Numbered from the stretch's first letter, positions 17,609-27,151 are shown. The stretch is DNA of 64,000 nt from Streptomyces sp. NBC_00683 (GCF_036226745.1 NZ_CP109013.1:4030001-4094000); one strand, 5' to 3'. A program made the numbers and translations. The notes: generated by a model from the letters alone, not told the origin.

Positions 17609-18319
17609 ATGAGGAATTCAAAGGTTCTGGTCGCCCTGCTCGCAGCAGGTCTGCTCACCACCGGCTGCGGCTCCGACGGCGGCTCCGCATCGGGGTCCAC
17701 GTCCGGAGGGGACAAGAAGTCCGGGGACGCCGCAGCCGGGAAGGCCCTGCCGGTTCTCGTGGACGGCCCCCAGAAGGACGTGCTCAAGAGCGGCGACGAA
17801 GGCCTCAAGGTCACTCCCGCACCCGCACGTGGAGCGTCGTTCACGAAGCAGGTGGAGCACCGGCTGCGCGAATCGGTCCTGTCGACCACCGGGGTCCCGG
17901 GCAAGACAGCGGCCGACTGCCCGGACGGGGTGACACAGAAGGCCGGTGCGGTCAGCACGTGCACCGTGACGTACGAGGGGGCAGAGATCCCCTACGAGGT
18001 CACGATCAGCGACTCGTACCGCGAAGGCAGCTTCATCACCTCCTACACCGCCGAGCCCGGCAAGGGCCTGCTGGTCGCGAAGGTGGTCTACAACCAGTTG
18101 CACGAGCAGTACGGTGCCGGTTCCGGGCGCAGCGACGCGAGCAAGCTCTCCTGCGACGAGATCCCGGTCGCGAAGGCCTACGACTGGGACACCGACTCCG
18201 GCTACACGTGCCAGTTCTGGAGCAAGTACGGCGGCGACGGCGACGGCGGCTACAAGACCCTGCGTATCACCATCGGCCCGTCCGGCTACAACGCGCCCGG
18301 CTTCGAGGAAGTCGAGTAG
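17609..18319 (+). CDS. DUF4333 lipoprotein
   Basis: A 236-residue lipoprotein. Signal with lipobox MRNSKVLVALLAAGLLTTGC, then a Gly/Ser linker, then a duplicated-looking extracytoplasmic domain of the DUF4333 type. The repeated element is Cys-containing (TAADCPDGV...STCTVTYEGAEIPYEV, and SKLSCDEIPVAKAYDWDTDSG). The paired Cys probably form disulfides. Related proteins occur in mycobacteria and streptomycetes with no known function. An in-frame ATG at 17579 is an alternative start but would bury the signal. Confidence 0.8.
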   Translation: MRNSKVLVALLAAGLLTTGCGSDGGSASGSTSGGDKKSGDAAAGKALPVLVDGPQKDVLKSGDEGLKVTPAPARGASFTKQVEHRLRESVLSTTGVPGKTAADCPDGVTQKAGAVSTCTVTYEGAEIPYEVTISDSYREGSFITSYTAEPGKGLLVAKVVYNQLHEQYGAGSGRSDASKLSCDEIPVAKAYDWDTDSGYTCQFWSKYGGDGDGGYKTLRITIGPSGYNAPGFEEVE

Positions 18320-18407
18320 GACCCCTCACCCGCACGGTGGGGCCGTTCCCCCGGAGCCGGACGCGACGGCATGGAACGCCCCACCCCCGCCCCGTACGCT
18401 CGTACCC

Positions 18408-19331
18408 ATGACGACTGACGTACCCCTCCCCGCCCCCGGCCGTGCGATCGAGACCCTCGACGCGCTCACCTCCGAGCAGGCCGACGCCGTCCTGGCCCTC
18501 CTCGGCGAGGCGGCCGGGACCGACGGCAGGGAGGCGGTCTCCGAGCAGGGGCGGCTCCAGCTCCGGGGCGAGCACCGCGAGGGCGTCCGGCACTTCCTGC
18601 TCACCGCCGACGGAACACTCGCCGGGTACGCCCAGCTGGAGGACACCGACCCGGTCGAGGCCCCCGCCGCCGAGCTCGTCGTCCACCCCGCCCACCGCGG
18701 CCACGGGCACGGCCGGGCCCTCGGCGCCGCCCTCCTCGCCGCGACCGGGAAGCGGCTGCGGGTCTGGGCGCACGGCGGCAAGTCGGCGGCCCGCCACCTC
18801 GCCCAGGTCCTCGGCCTCTCCCTCTTCCGGGAGCTGCGCCAGCTCCGCCGGCCCCTGGACTCGATCGACATCCCCGATCCGGTCCTGCCCCCGGGCGTCA
18901 CCGTCCGCACCTTCGTGCCGGGCCAGGACGACGCGGCCTGGCTCGCCGTCAACCACGCGGCCTTCGCCCACCACCCCGAGCAGGGCTCCCTCTCCCAGCG
19001 GGACCTGGACGACCGCAAGGCCTCGCCCTGGTTCGACCCGAAGGGCTTCTTCCTCGCCGAGCGCGACGGCGAGATCATCGGCTTCCACTGGACGAAGGTG
19101 CACGCCGAGGAGCAGCTCGGCGAGGTGTACGTCGTCGGCATCCTGCCCGAGGCCCAGGGCGGCGGCCTCGGCAAGGCGCTCACCGCGATCGGGCTGCGCC
19201 ACCTGGCGGCGCAGGGGCTGCCGAACGCGATGCTCTACGTCGACGCCGACAACCCGGCGGCCCTGTCCGTGTACGAGCGGATGGGCTTCGCCACGCACGA
19301 GGTCGACCTGATGTACCGCACGGAGTCCTGA
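18408..19331 (+). CDS. mshD: Mycothiol synthase MshD
   Basis: A 307-residue protein with two GNAT domains (about 5-145 and 155-307). The C-terminal one has a full acetyl-CoA loop (VGILPEAQGGGLGKAL) and an ASPWFDPKGFFLAERDGEIIGFHWTK segment typical of MshD. It acetylates the cysteine amine of Cys-GlcN-Ins, the last step of mycothiol synthesis. Length and domain layout are as expected for actinomycete MshD, and position matches SCO4151 from memory. Confidence 0.93.
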   Translation: MTTDVPLPAPGRAIETLDALTSEQADAVLALLGEAAGTDGREAVSEQGRLQLRGEHREGVRHFLLTADGTLAGYAQLEDTDPVEAPAAELVVHPAHRGHGHGRALGAALLAATGKRLRVWAHGGKSAARHLAQVLGLSLFRELRQLRRPLDSIDIPDPVLPPGVTVRTFVPGQDDAAWLAVNHAAFAHHPEQGSLSQRDLDDRKASPWFDPKGFFLAERDGEIIGFHWTKVHAEEQLGEVYVVGILPEAQGGGLGKALTAIGLRHLAAQGLPNAMLYVDADNPAALSVYERMGFATHEVDLMYRTES

Positions 19332-19359
19332 CAATCGGGCAGCACCGTCAAGGGCCTTG

Positions 19360-19385
19360 GGGGCGGCGTCGCTTGACGCCGCCCC
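19360..19385 (+). terminator. Terminator after mshD
   Basis: An 11-bp perfect stem (GGGGCGGCGTC with complement) and a 4-nt GCTT loop, followed by TTCTTTG. It lies 28 nt after the mshD stop and isolates the next operon. Confidence 0.8.
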
Positions 19386-19395
19386 TTCTTTGCGA

Positions 19396-19427
19396 CACCC
19401 TTTCACTACTCAATTAGTGAAAGGGTG
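19396..19427 (+). promoter_or_regulatory. 13-bp perfect inverted repeat, likely YtrA-type operator
   Basis: Arms CACCCTTTCACTA and TAGTGAAAGGGTG are separated by a 6-nt AT-rich spacer (CTCAAT). They lie directly upstream of and into the ribosome site of the GntR/YtrA gene. YtrA-type regulators autorepress through such dyads. The right arm also contains the AAAGGG Shine-Dalgarno sequence, so protein binding or RNA folding would block translation. Confidence 0.75.
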
Positions 19428-19433
19428 GTGCAC

Positions 19434-19844
19434 ATGGCAGAGTCGGCAGCGGTCGAGTTCCGTATCGACCGGCGCAGCGGCGTCGCCACCTACCTGCAGA
19501 TCGTGCAGCAGACCAAACAGGCTCTCCGGCTGGGCGTGCTGGAACCCGGCGACCGGCTGCCCACGGCCCGCGAGGTCGTCGAGGCGACAGCCATCAACCC
19601 CAACACCGTCCTCAAGGCCTACCGCGAACTCGAACGCGAAGGCCTCGTCGAGGCCCGCCGCGGCCTCGGCACCTTCGTCCGCCGGACGCTCGGCAGCGCG
19701 GCTGCCGCGGGCGACGCACCACTGCGGGCCGAACTCGCCGACTGGGCCCGCAGAGCCCGCACCGCGGGACTGGACAAGGACGACGTGAGCGCTCTCTTCA
19801 CCGCCGTACTGGACAGCACATTCAAGGGGGACCAGGACTCATGA
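19434..19844 (+). CDS. GntR-family (YtrA subfamily) repressor
   Basis: A 136-residue regulator (139 if GTG 19425 is used). N-terminal GntR winged helix at about 10-75 (YLQIVQQTKQALRLGVLEPG, LPTAREVVEATAINPNTVLK) and a short C-terminal helical region, the hallmark of the YtrA subfamily that controls ABC exporters. ATG 19434 is preferred, since AAAGGG lies 8 nt upstream. It overlaps the ATPase gene by 4 nt. It probably represses its own operon through the adjacent inverted repeat and is released by a cell-envelope-active compound. Confidence 0.92.
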   Translation: MAESAAVEFRIDRRSGVATYLQIVQQTKQALRLGVLEPGDRLPTAREVVEATAINPNTVLKAYRELEREGLVEARRGLGTFVRRTLGSAAAAGDAPLRAELADWARRARTAGLDKDDVSALFTAVLDSTFKGDQDS

Positions 19845-20743
19845 CAGGCGCCGCGATCGAGGCGACCGGCCTCGGTATGAAGTACGGGCGAAAGGCCGGG
19901 TGGGCGCTGCGCGACTGCTCGTTCCGGCTGCCCGCCGGACGGGTGTGCGCTCTCGTCGGGCCCAACGGTGCCGGGAAATCCACCCTGCTCACCCTCGCGG
20001 CGGGCCTCCTCCGGCCCACCGAGGGAACGGTGCGGGTCCTCGGCTCCGCCACCCCCGCCGAGGCCCGGCCGCGTATCGCCTACGTGTCCCAGGACAAGCC
20101 CCTGTACCCGCAGTTGACCGTGGCCGACACCCTGTGGGCCGGCCAGGAGCTCAACCCCTCGACCTGGGACGCCGCGGCCGCCGGACGGATCGCCGGACCG
20201 CTCCCGCAGGACGCGAAGGTCCGCACGCTCTCCGGCGGGCAGCGCACCCGGCTCGCGCTCGCACTCGCGCTGGGCAAACGGCCCGAACTGATGCTGCTGG
20301 ACGAGCCGATGGCCGACCTCGACCCGCTCGCCCGGCACCAGCTGATGGGCGTCCTGATGGCCGAGGCCGCCGAGCACGCCACCACCATCGTGATGTCGTC
20401 GCACATCCTCACCGAACTGGAGGGCGCCTGCGACTACCTCCTGCTCGTCGACGGCGGCACGGTCCGGCTCGGCGGCGAGAGCGACGACATCGTCGCCGCG
20501 CACGCCGTACTCACCGGCCAGGTCCGCGACCTCGCACCGCACACCGTCGTCGAGTCCCGTACGACGGGGCGTCAGCTCACCGCACTCGTACGGAAGGAGG
20601 GCCCGGTGGACCTCGCCGCCTGGGACGTCACGGAGCCTTCGCTGGAGGAGCTCCTGCTGGCCCATCTCCGCTCGCCCGAGGCTCCGCCGCTGCTCACACC
20701 GAGCGCCTGCGGCGGGCCGAGCAGGGCGGAGGCCGCCATATGA
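19841..20743 (+). CDS. ABC exporter ATP-binding protein
   Basis: A 300-residue ATPase with Walker A (VGPNGAGKSTLL), Q-loop (YVSQDKPLYP), signature (LSGGQRTRLALAL), Walker B (LMLLDEPMADLD) and H-loop (MSSHILTEL). The C-terminal 80 residues are the usual ABC-2 exporter extension. It works with the next gene as a membrane exporter. It overlaps both neighbours by 4 nt in a GntR-ATPase-permease operon. Confidence 0.95.
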   Translation: MTGAAIEATGLGMKYGRKAGWALRDCSFRLPAGRVCALVGPNGAGKSTLLTLAAGLLRPTEGTVRVLGSATPAEARPRIAYVSQDKPLYPQLTVADTLWAGQELNPSTWDAAAAGRIAGPLPQDAKVRTLSGGQRTRLALALALGKRPELMLLDEPMADLDPLARHQLMGVLMAEAAEHATTIVMSSHILTELEGACDYLLLVDGGTVRLGGESDDIVAAHAVLTGQVRDLAPHTVVESRTTGRQLTALVRKEGPVDLAAWDVTEPSLEELLLAHLRSPEAPPLLTPSACGGPSRAEAAI

Positions 20744-21726
20744 GCACCCTCGCCCCCCTACGCGGCCCCGCCCGCGTGGCCGTACGCCAGCACCGGCGCG
20801 CCCTGCAGATCGCGGGTCTGGCCGCCGTGGCCGGAATCGTCGTCCTGATCGGCTACGCGCTGTGGACGTCCCACCTCATCGACGCGTTCGAGGCGGGCCC
20901 CTGCGAGGCCTCGGGCGTCTCCGGCCCCGAGTGCGACCAGCGGATCAGGGACTTCAGCGACGCCACGTACCGGTTCAGCAGGCTGATGACCTACGCGTCG
21001 GTGGTACTCACGGCCCTGCCCGGGGTCGTCAGCGCGTTCGTCGCCGGCCCCATGATCGCCAGGGAGCTGGAGAGCGGTACGTACCGCATGGCCTGGACCC
21101 AGTCCGTGACACCCACGCGCTGGCTGGCCGCCAAGCTCGCCGTCCCGGGCGTGCTGCTGGTCGCCGGTGCGTCCGTGCTGTCAGCCGTCTTCACCTGGGC
21201 ACGGACACGGGCGGGCGCCGAGAGCAGCCCGCTCTACTGGTACGAGGCACCGGTATTCGCCGCGACACCCCCCGCGAGCGTCGGCTACACGCTGCTCGGC
21301 ATCGCCGTGGGCGCACTCACGGGGCTGCTGGTGCGCCGCACCGTGGCCGCGATGGCGGTGGCAGCGCTCGTCACGGGCACCGTGATCGCGACGCTCGGGT
21401 CCCTCCGGAGCAGCCTCTGGCCCATGCTGACCGAGATCCGCCCGACCGAGGGGAACTCGGGCATTCCGGTGACCTCCTGGGTCGTCGACCTCGGCCGGGT
21501 CACCGGCAGCGGTGAGCGGCTGCCCTGGGAGGTGTGCGTGCCGCAGGCCGACGAGGCCGTCATGCCGCGGTGCCTGGCCGAGCACGACGTCACCGGCGCG
21601 TTCATCGACTACCACCCCGCCTCGCACTTCTGGCCGCTCCAGCTCGTCGAGACCGGCATCCTCCTCGCCCTCGCCGCCCTGGCCCTCGCGCTCGCCTTCC
21701 GCGTACTGCGCCGACGCCACGGCTGA
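20740..21726 (+). CDS. ABC exporter permease
   Basis: About 328 residues with six predicted membrane segments: first at about 20-45, then a Cys-containing loop (GPCEASGVSGPECDQ), then segments near 88-115, 130-160, 190-215, 215-235 and a last one at about 300-320. A second extracytoplasmic loop of about 80 residues before the last segment also has Cys (VCVPQ, PRCLAEHD). Start ATG 20740 overlaps the ATPase stop. Partner of the preceding ATPase; the cargo is unknown. Confidence 0.9.
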   Translation: MSTLAPLRGPARVAVRQHRRALQIAGLAAVAGIVVLIGYALWTSHLIDAFEAGPCEASGVSGPECDQRIRDFSDATYRFSRLMTYASVVLTALPGVVSAFVAGPMIARELESGTYRMAWTQSVTPTRWLAAKLAVPGVLLVAGASVLSAVFTWARTRAGAESSPLYWYEAPVFAATPPASVGYTLLGIAVGALTGLLVRRTVAAMAVAALVTGTVIATLGSLRSSLWPMLTEIRPTEGNSGIPVTSWVVDLGRVTGSGERLPWEVCVPQADEAVMPRCLAEHDVTGAFIDYHPASHFWPLQLVETGILLALAALALALAFRVLRRRHG

Positions 21727-21731
21727 GAGAC

Positions 21732-21768
21732 CTCCCTGTCCGGGCCCGGGGGGAGCCCGGACAGGGAG
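21732..21768 (+). terminator. Strong terminator after the YtrA-ABC operon
   Basis: A 14-bp perfect inverted repeat (CTCCCTGTCCGGGC and complement) with a 9-nt loop, starting 6 nt after the permease stop. Confidence 0.85.
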
Positions 21769-21993
21769 AACGCATACGGTGAACGGGGACATCCCCGCAG
21801 TCACACCGCTTCCTGCATGTCATGTCGCCGTTACCAGCCATTCAGACGCGCTTGCGACCCTCACGGGATGCAGCCAGCTCTGCCCACCCCCCGCAACGGG
21901 AGCGAACCCGGTCCTCCGGCCTCTCCCGTATCTTCCGTGATCTTTAACGGCTCCGACGCGCCCCTGGAGCCGAACGCACGGAAGAATAGGTCC
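21769..21993 (+). promoter_or_regulatory. ppk upstream region
   Basis: 225 nt between the preceding terminator and ppk. A minus-strand GTTCACC heptamer lies at 21778-21784 and a CGGGGACATCCCCG dyad-like element near 21785. ppk is reported to be PhoP-controlled in S. lividans, but I do not see a two-unit PHO box here. Confidence 0.4.
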
Positions 21994-24246
21994 ATGAGCC
22001 AGCAGCCCAGCTCCGAGGTCCCGGTCCAGCCCGCCCAGCCGTCGGTCGGCTCCCTCGCCGCGCACCGGCCGAATGCCGTCGCCGGCTCGTCGTCCGCGCC
22101 CGCCGGCCTGTCCACAGCCGCTGACCTGGACCCCGATCTGGACAACGACGCCGACGCGTACGAGCCGGAGACGGACGGCGAAGAGCTGCCGCAGGGCCGG
22201 TTCCTCGACCGGGAACGCAGTTGGCTCGCGTTCAACGAACGAGTGCTGGAGCTGGCCGAGGATCCCGCCACGCCCCTCCTCGAACGGGCTAATTTCCTCG
22301 CCATCTTCGCCTCGAACCTGGACGAGTTCTTCATGGTCCGGGTGGCGGGACTCAAGCGCCGTATCGCCACCGGCGTCGCCACCCGCTCCGCGTCCGGGCT
22401 CCAGCCCCGCGAGGTCCTCGACCTGATCTGGACCCGCTCGCGCGAGCTCATGGCCCGGCACGCCGCCTGCTACCAGCAGGACATCGCGCCCGCACTCTCC
22501 GACGAGGGCATCCAGCTCATCCGCTGGCCCGAGCTGACCGAGAAGGAGCAGGCCCGCCTGTTCACCTTCTTCCGGCAGCGCGTCTTCCCCGTGCTGACCC
22601 CGCTGGCCGTCGACCCGGCGCACCCCTTCCCGTACATCTCCGGCCTCTCGCTCAACCTCGCCGTCGTCGTACGCAACCCGGTCAGCGGCCACCGCCACTT
22701 CGCCCGCGTCAAGGTGCCGCCGCTGCTCACCCGCTTCCTGGAGGCGTCGCCGCAGCGCTACGTCCCCATCGAGGACATCATCGCGGCCCACCTCGAAGAG
22801 CTCTTCCCCGGCATGGAGGTCCTCGCCCACCACATGTTCCGGGTCACCAGGAACGAGGACCTGGAGGTCGAGGAGGACGACGCCGAGAACCTCCTCCAGG
22901 CCCTGGAGAAGGAGCTCATGCGGCGCCGCTTCGGCCCGCCGGTCCGCCTGGAGGTCGAGGAGTCCATCGACCCGTACGTGCTGGACCTGCTCGTACGCGA
23001 GCTGAAGATCTCCGAGACCGAGCTCTACCCGCTGCCCGGCCCGCTCGACCTCACCGGACTGTTCGGCATAGCGTCCCTGGACCGGCCGGAACTGAAGTTC
23101 CCCAAGTTCATCGCGGGCACCCACCGCGATCTCGCCGAGGTCGAGTCCGCCTCCGCGCCCGACATCTTCGCCGCCCTGCGCGAACGCGACGTGCTGCTGC
23201 ACCACCCCTACGACTCGTTCTCCACGTCCGTCCAGGCCTTCCTGGAACAGGCGGCGGGCGACCCGGACGTCCTCGCGATCAAGCAGACCCTGTACCGGAC
23301 CTCGGGCGACTCCCCGATAGTGGACGCCCTGATCGATGCCGCCGAGTCCGGCAAGCAGGTCCTCGTACTCGTCGAGATCAAGGCCCGCTTCGACGAACAG
23401 GCCAACATCAAGTGGGCCCGCAAGCTGGAGGAGGCCGGCTGCCACGTCGTCTACGGCCTCGTCGGCCTCAAGACCCACTGCAAGCTGTCGCTCGTCGTGC
23501 GCCAGGAGGGCGACACGCTGCGCCGCTACTCCCACGTCGGCACCGGCAACTACCACCCCAAGACCGCCAGGCTGTACGAGGACCTCGGCCTGCTCACCGC
23601 CGACCCGCAGGTCGGCGCGGACCTCTCCGACCTCTTCAACCGGCTCTCCGGCTACTCGCGCCGCGAGACGTACCGCCGACTGCTGGTCGCCCCGAAGTCC
23701 CTGCGCGACGGACTGATCGCCCGCATCAACAAGGAGATCACCCACCACCGCGCGGGCCGCTCCGCCTACGTCCGCATCAAGGTCAACTCGATGGTCGACG
23801 AAGCGATCATCGACGCCTGCTACCGGGCCGGGCAGGCCGGCGTGACGGTCGACATCTGGGTACGCGGCATCTGCGCGATCCGCCCCGGCGTCAGCGGGCT
23901 CTCCGAGAACGTCCGGGTCCGCTCGATACTGGGCCGCTTCCTCGAACACTCCCGGGTCTTCGCCTTCGGCAACGGCGGCGAACCCGAAGTCTGGTTCGGC
24001 AGCGCCGACATGATGCACCGCAACCTCGACCGCCGGATCGAAGCACTGGTCCGGGTCACCGACCCCGCGCATCGCGCCGCCCTCTCCAGGCTCCTGGAAA
24101 CAGGCATGTCCGACACCACGTCCTCCTGGCACCTGGGTCCCGACGGAAACTGGACCCGGCACGCCGCGGACGCGGACGGCCAGCCTCTGCGGCACGTACA
24201 AGAGATGCTCATCGACGCACGGAGGCGCCGGCGTGCGACGCCCTGA
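21994..24246 (+). CDS. ppk: Polyphosphate kinase
   Basis: A 750-residue PPK1. A disordered acidic N-terminal extension of about 65 residues (rich in Ser, Ala, Asp) precedes the N domain ([20 protein letters not shown]), followed by the head domain and two phospholipase-D-like C domains. The autophosphorylated His is His494 in [12 protein letters not shown], followed by the [20 protein letters not shown] signature. It makes polyphosphate reversibly from ATP. It is followed by a CHAD protein and a NUDIX hydrolase in overlapping frames, suggesting a polyphosphate and nucleotide operon. Confidence 0.97.
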   Translation: MSQQPSSEVPVQPAQPSVGSLAAHRPNAVAGSSSAPAGLSTAADLDPDLDNDADAYEPETDGEELPQGRFLDRERSWLAFNERVLELAEDPATPLLERANFLAIFASNLDEFFMVRVAGLKRRIATGVATRSASGLQPREVLDLIWTRSRELMARHAACYQQDIAPALSDEGIQLIRWPELTEKEQARLFTFFRQRVFPVLTPLAVDPAHPFPYISGLSLNLAVVVRNPVSGHRHFARVKVPPLLTRFLEASPQRYVPIEDIIAAHLEELFPGMEVLAHHMFRVTRNEDLEVEEDDAENLLQALEKELMRRRFGPPVRLEVEESIDPYVLDLLVRELKISETELYPLPGPLDLTGLFGIASLDRPELKFPKFIAGTHRDLAEVESASAPDIFAALRERDVLLHHPYDSFSTSVQAFLEQAAGDPDVLAIKQTLYRTSGDSPIVDALIDAAESGKQVLVLVEIKARFDEQANIKWARKLEEAGCHVVYGLVGLKTHCKLSLVVRQEGDTLRRYSHVGTGNYHPKTARLYEDLGLLTADPQVGADLSDLFNRLSGYSRRETYRRLLVAPKSLRDGLIARINKEITHHRAGRSAYVRIKVNSMVDEAIIDACYRAGQAGVTVDIWVRGICAIRPGVSGLSENVRVRSILGRFLEHSRVFAFGNGGEPEVWFGSADMMHRNLDRRIEALVRVTDPAHRAALSRLLETGMSDTTSSWHLGPDGNWTRHAADADGQPLRHVQEMLIDARRRRRATP

Positions 24247-25252
24247 CCACCTGACGACGACGCAGGCACCGGACCTCTCCGCCGAGGCCGTCCTCGCCCC
24301 CTACCTGCGGGAACAGGCCGCCGACTTCCTGCGGAGCCTGCGCCTGCACCGCGAGCACAGCGCCCCGACGGACGCCGGCACCCAGGGGGCCGAGAAGGCC
24401 GCCGGTTCGCTGCGCCGCTCCGCACGCCGTATCAGCGGCACGCTGCACACCTTCCGGGGGGTGCTCGACCCGGTCTGGGCCGACCAGCTCCGTACGGAAC
24501 TGGCCTGGCTCTCCGGCACGCTGGCCCGCGAACACGCGTACGCCACCCGGCTGGCCCGGCTGCTGGAGGCACTCCACCAGCTCTCGGGCGCCTCGCTCCC
24601 GGCAGCGCGGACGGCAGCGCCCGCGGCCGACGGCGACTCCGGCGCCACCCGCGACAAGGAGCGCGCCGCGCTCGGCGTCGGTGCGGCGCGGGCCGGAGCC
24701 CTTCTGGAACGCCAACTGACCCTCGCCAGGACCCGCGCACACTCGGCCGCGCTCCAGGCGCTCGGCTCCTCCCGCTTCCACGCGGTCGCCGACGCCGTCG
24801 CGCTCCTCGCCTCCGAGGTCCCCCTGGCACCCGCCGCCACGGCCCCTGCCGCCGACGTGCTGAACGGCCCCGCGGAGCGGGCCGAGCAACGGATGCTCGG
24901 TGCGGTGGCCGCGCTCCCGCCCGACGAGACGGTGGAGCCGTACAACGACGCGCAGGACGCGCTGTGGCACCAGGCCCGCCTGCTGCTGAGGCTGCACCGG
25001 TACGCCCACGAGGTGGTCCAGGGCGCCCCCGATCCGGTCCTGGCCGGGGCGGGGCACGCCCTCGACCTGCACCGGGACGCGGCGGAGGCCGCCGCCGCCG
25101 CGGCAGCCGCGGCCCGCACCCCGCGGATCGCCCCGGCGACGGCGTACGCCCTGGGGGTGCTCCACGCCGACCAGCGGCACGAGGTGGAGGCGGCCCGCAG
25201 CGTGTTCCGGGAGACCTGGCCATACGCGGCGGCGGCCGTGCCGGCATCGTGA
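24233..25252 (+). CDS. CHAD domain protein (polyphosphate-associated)
   Basis: A 339-residue helical protein of the CHAD family with GTG start inside the end of ppk (14-nt overlap). Typical signals are basic helices such as [20 protein letters not shown] and [18 protein letters not shown] domains bind polyphosphate through conserved basic residues. Genetic coupling to ppk supports a role in polyphosphate granule binding or in controlling PPK. An Ala/Asp/Gly-rich insert (about 120-150) is probably a loop. Confidence 0.9.
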   Translation: MRRPDHLTTTQAPDLSAEAVLAPYLREQAADFLRSLRLHREHSAPTDAGTQGAEKAAGSLRRSARRISGTLHTFRGVLDPVWADQLRTELAWLSGTLAREHAYATRLARLLEALHQLSGASLPAARTAAPAADGDSGATRDKERAALGVGAARAGALLERQLTLARTRAHSAALQALGSSRFHAVADAVALLASEVPLAPAATAPAADVLNGPAERAEQRMLGAVAALPPDETVEPYNDAQDALWHQARLLLRLHRYAHEVVQGAPDPVLAGAGHALDLHRDAAEAAAAAAAAARTPRIAPATAYALGVLHADQRHEVEAARSVFRETWPYAAAAVPAS

Positions 25253-25680
25253 GCCACCAGCCGGGCGACCCCGCCGACAGCCCCGTTCTGGCCGCGGGCT
25301 GCGTGCTGTGGCGCAGGTCCCCGTACGACGGAGGACTGGAGATCTGCCTGGTCCACCGGCCCCGGTACGACGACTGGTCCTACCCGAAGGGAAAGCTGAA
25401 GCGCGGCGAGACAGCGCTCGAGGGTGCCCTGCGCGAGGTCCTGGAGGAGACGGGACACCACTGCACCCCGGGCCCCCGGCTGCCCATGTCCCGGTACCAG
25501 GTGAACGGCCGCCCGAAAGAGGTCACCTACTGGGCGGCCGAGGCGACCGGCGGCACGTTCGTACCCAATGACGAGGTCGACCGGCTGATCTGGCTCCCGC
25601 CCACGGCCGCCCGCAACCGCCTCACCCGCCCCCGCGACCGCGACCAGCTGGACGCGTTCCTGGAGACGCCCGCCGTCTGA
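25249..25680 (+). CDS. NUDIX hydrolase
   Basis: A 143-residue MutT-like enzyme with GTG start overlapping the CHAD stop. The NUDIX box is complete: GKLKRGETALEGALREVLEE followed by TG. It hydrolyses nucleoside diphosphate derivatives linked to another moiety. The small single domain resembles the N-terminal half of MutT1-type enzymes, without the phosphatase half. The substrate could be an oxidised nucleotide or a diadenosine or inositol polyphosphate, and its place after ppk and CHAD makes phosphate-rich substrates plausible. Confidence 0.93.
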   Translation: MSHQPGDPADSPVLAAGCVLWRRSPYDGGLEICLVHRPRYDDWSYPKGKLKRGETALEGALREVLEETGHHCTPGPRLPMSRYQVNGRPKEVTYWAAEATGGTFVPNDEVDRLIWLPPTAARNRLTRPRDRDQLDAFLETPAV

Positions 25681-25797
25681 CACGGGACGGCGAGCTGTCC
25701 TCGGGCGCGGCCGCGCGCCCCGCCCGGGACACCGGTCCGGCGACGAGGGCACCGCCCCCGCCGGCCCTTCAGCACCGGAACCAGCCCGCCCGGCACG

Positions 25798-25841
25798 GTT
25801 CACCTTCCGTTCACTCTGCCCCGTAGGGCGCTTCACCTGTT
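25798..25841 (+). promoter_or_regulatory. Four-unit PHO box of the pst operon
   Basis: Four consecutive 11-nt units: GTTCACCTTCC, GTTCACTCTGC, a degenerate CCCGTAGGGCG, and CTTCACCTGTT. Units 1, 2 and 4 match the PhoP direct-repeat consensus GTTCACC. A TAATTT -10-like hexamer follows at 25847-25852, so PhoP would sit over the -35 position and activate pstS under phosphate starvation. Confidence 0.9.
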
Positions 25842-25952
25842 CTGCCTAATTTCGGACGTACACGGTGCACGGCGCCAAGCCACGCACCATTCCTCATCGC
25901 ACGCCGCCCCGCACCACCAGCCGCGGCGGCTCCTGGAAGGAACACCCCGAAA

Positions 25953-27089
25953 GTGAAGCTTCAGCGCAAGAACCGGCTTCGTGCCACCGCGCTCGGTGCC
26001 CTCGCCGTCTCCGGCGCCCTGGTCCTCACGGCGTGCGGTTCGGACGACAACACCGGTGCCGACGCGAACGGCGGCACCAAGACCAGCGCCGCCGCGTCGA
26101 ACATCAAGTGTGACGGCGCCGAGGGCCAGCTGCGCGCCTCCGGGTCGAGCGCCCAGAAGAACGCCATGGACCTCTGGGTCAAGAACTACATGGCGGCCTG
26201 CTCGGGTGTGGAGGTCAACTACAACTCCTCCTCCTCCGGCGAGGGCATCGTGGCCTTCAACCAGGGCACCGTCGGCTTCGCCGGCTCCGACTCGGCGCTG
26301 AAGCCCGAAGAGGTCGCCGAGTCGAAGAAGATCTGCAAGACCGGCCAGGGCATCAACCTCCCCATGGTCGGCGGCCCCATCGCGATCGGCTTCCACGTCG
26401 AGGGTGTCGACAAGCTCACGCTCGACGCCCCCACGCTCGCCAAGATCTTCGACACCAAGATCAAGAAGTGGAACGACCCGGCGATCGCCAAGCTCAACGA
26501 TGGCGTCAAGCTGCCGGACAAGGCCATCCAGCCCTTCCACCGCTCCGAGGACTCCGGCACCACGCAGAACCTCGGCAAGTACCTGAACGCCGCGGCCGCG
26601 AACGACTGGAAGTACGAGGCCGAGAAGAAGTGGCCCGCGCCCGGTGGCCAGGCCGCCTCCGGCTCCTCCGGTGTCGCCACCCAGGTCAAGCAGGTCGACG
26701 GCTCCATCGGCTACTTCGAGCTGTCCTACGCCGCCTCGCAGGACATCACCACCGTCGACATCAACACCGGTGGCGCCGCCCCGGTCCAGGCCACCTCGGA
26801 GAACGCCTCCAAGGCCATCGCCGCCGCCAAGATCAAGGGCACCGGCAAGGACCTGGCGCTCGACCTCGACTACACGACCAAGGCCGAGGGCGCGTACCCG
26901 CTGGTCCTGGTGACGTACGAGGTCGTCTGCGACACCGGCAACAAGGCCGAGACCCTCGGCACCGTCAAGTCCTTCCTGACCTACGCCGCCTCCGAGGACG
27001 GCCAGAAGGTCCTCTCCGAGGCCGGCTACGCGCCGATCCCCGCGGAGATCAACGCCAAGGTCCGCGAGACGGTCGCAGCCCTCTCGTAA
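25953..27089 (+). CDS. pstS: Phosphate-binding lipoprotein PstS
   Basis: A 378-residue lipoprotein with GTG start and a GGAAGGAA site. Lipobox LVLTAC within the signal, then a PstS fold. Phosphate-contact motifs are SGSSAQKNAMDLW, SSSSGEGIVAFNQGTVGFAG with SDSAL, and RSEDSGTTQNLGKYL. It captures extracellular phosphate for PstCAB. It is preceded by a PHO box and followed by a strong stem-loop, consistent with much higher expression than the downstream genes. Confidence 0.97.
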   Translation: MKLQRKNRLRATALGALAVSGALVLTACGSDDNTGADANGGTKTSAAASNIKCDGAEGQLRASGSSAQKNAMDLWVKNYMAACSGVEVNYNSSSSGEGIVAFNQGTVGFAGSDSALKPEEVAESKKICKTGQGINLPMVGGPIAIGFHVEGVDKLTLDAPTLAKIFDTKIKKWNDPAIAKLNDGVKLPDKAIQPFHRSEDSGTTQNLGKYLNAAAANDWKYEAEKKWPAPGGQAASGSSGVATQVKQVDGSIGYFELSYAASQDITTVDINTGGAAPVQATSENASKAIAAAKIKGTGKDLALDLDYTTKAEGAYPLVLVTYEVVCDTGNKAETLGTVKSFLTYAASEDGQKVLSEAGYAPIPAEINAKVRETVAALS

Positions 27090-27112
27090 CCCGTACCGCG
27101 CACGACGCACAC

Positions 27113-27151
27113 GGCGGGCCGGTCCGGGACACCCCTCCGGACCGGCCCGCC
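27113..27151 (+). terminator. Stem-loop attenuator between pstS and pstC
   Basis: A 15-bp perfect inverted repeat (GGCGGGCCGGTCCGG and complement) with a 9-nt loop, 23 nt after pstS. It probably terminates or processes most transcripts, lowering pstCAB relative to pstS. Confidence 0.85.

Noticed and set aside
21820..24201. 793-codon open frame on the minus strand
   Set aside because: It is antisense to ppk, which has full family motifs.
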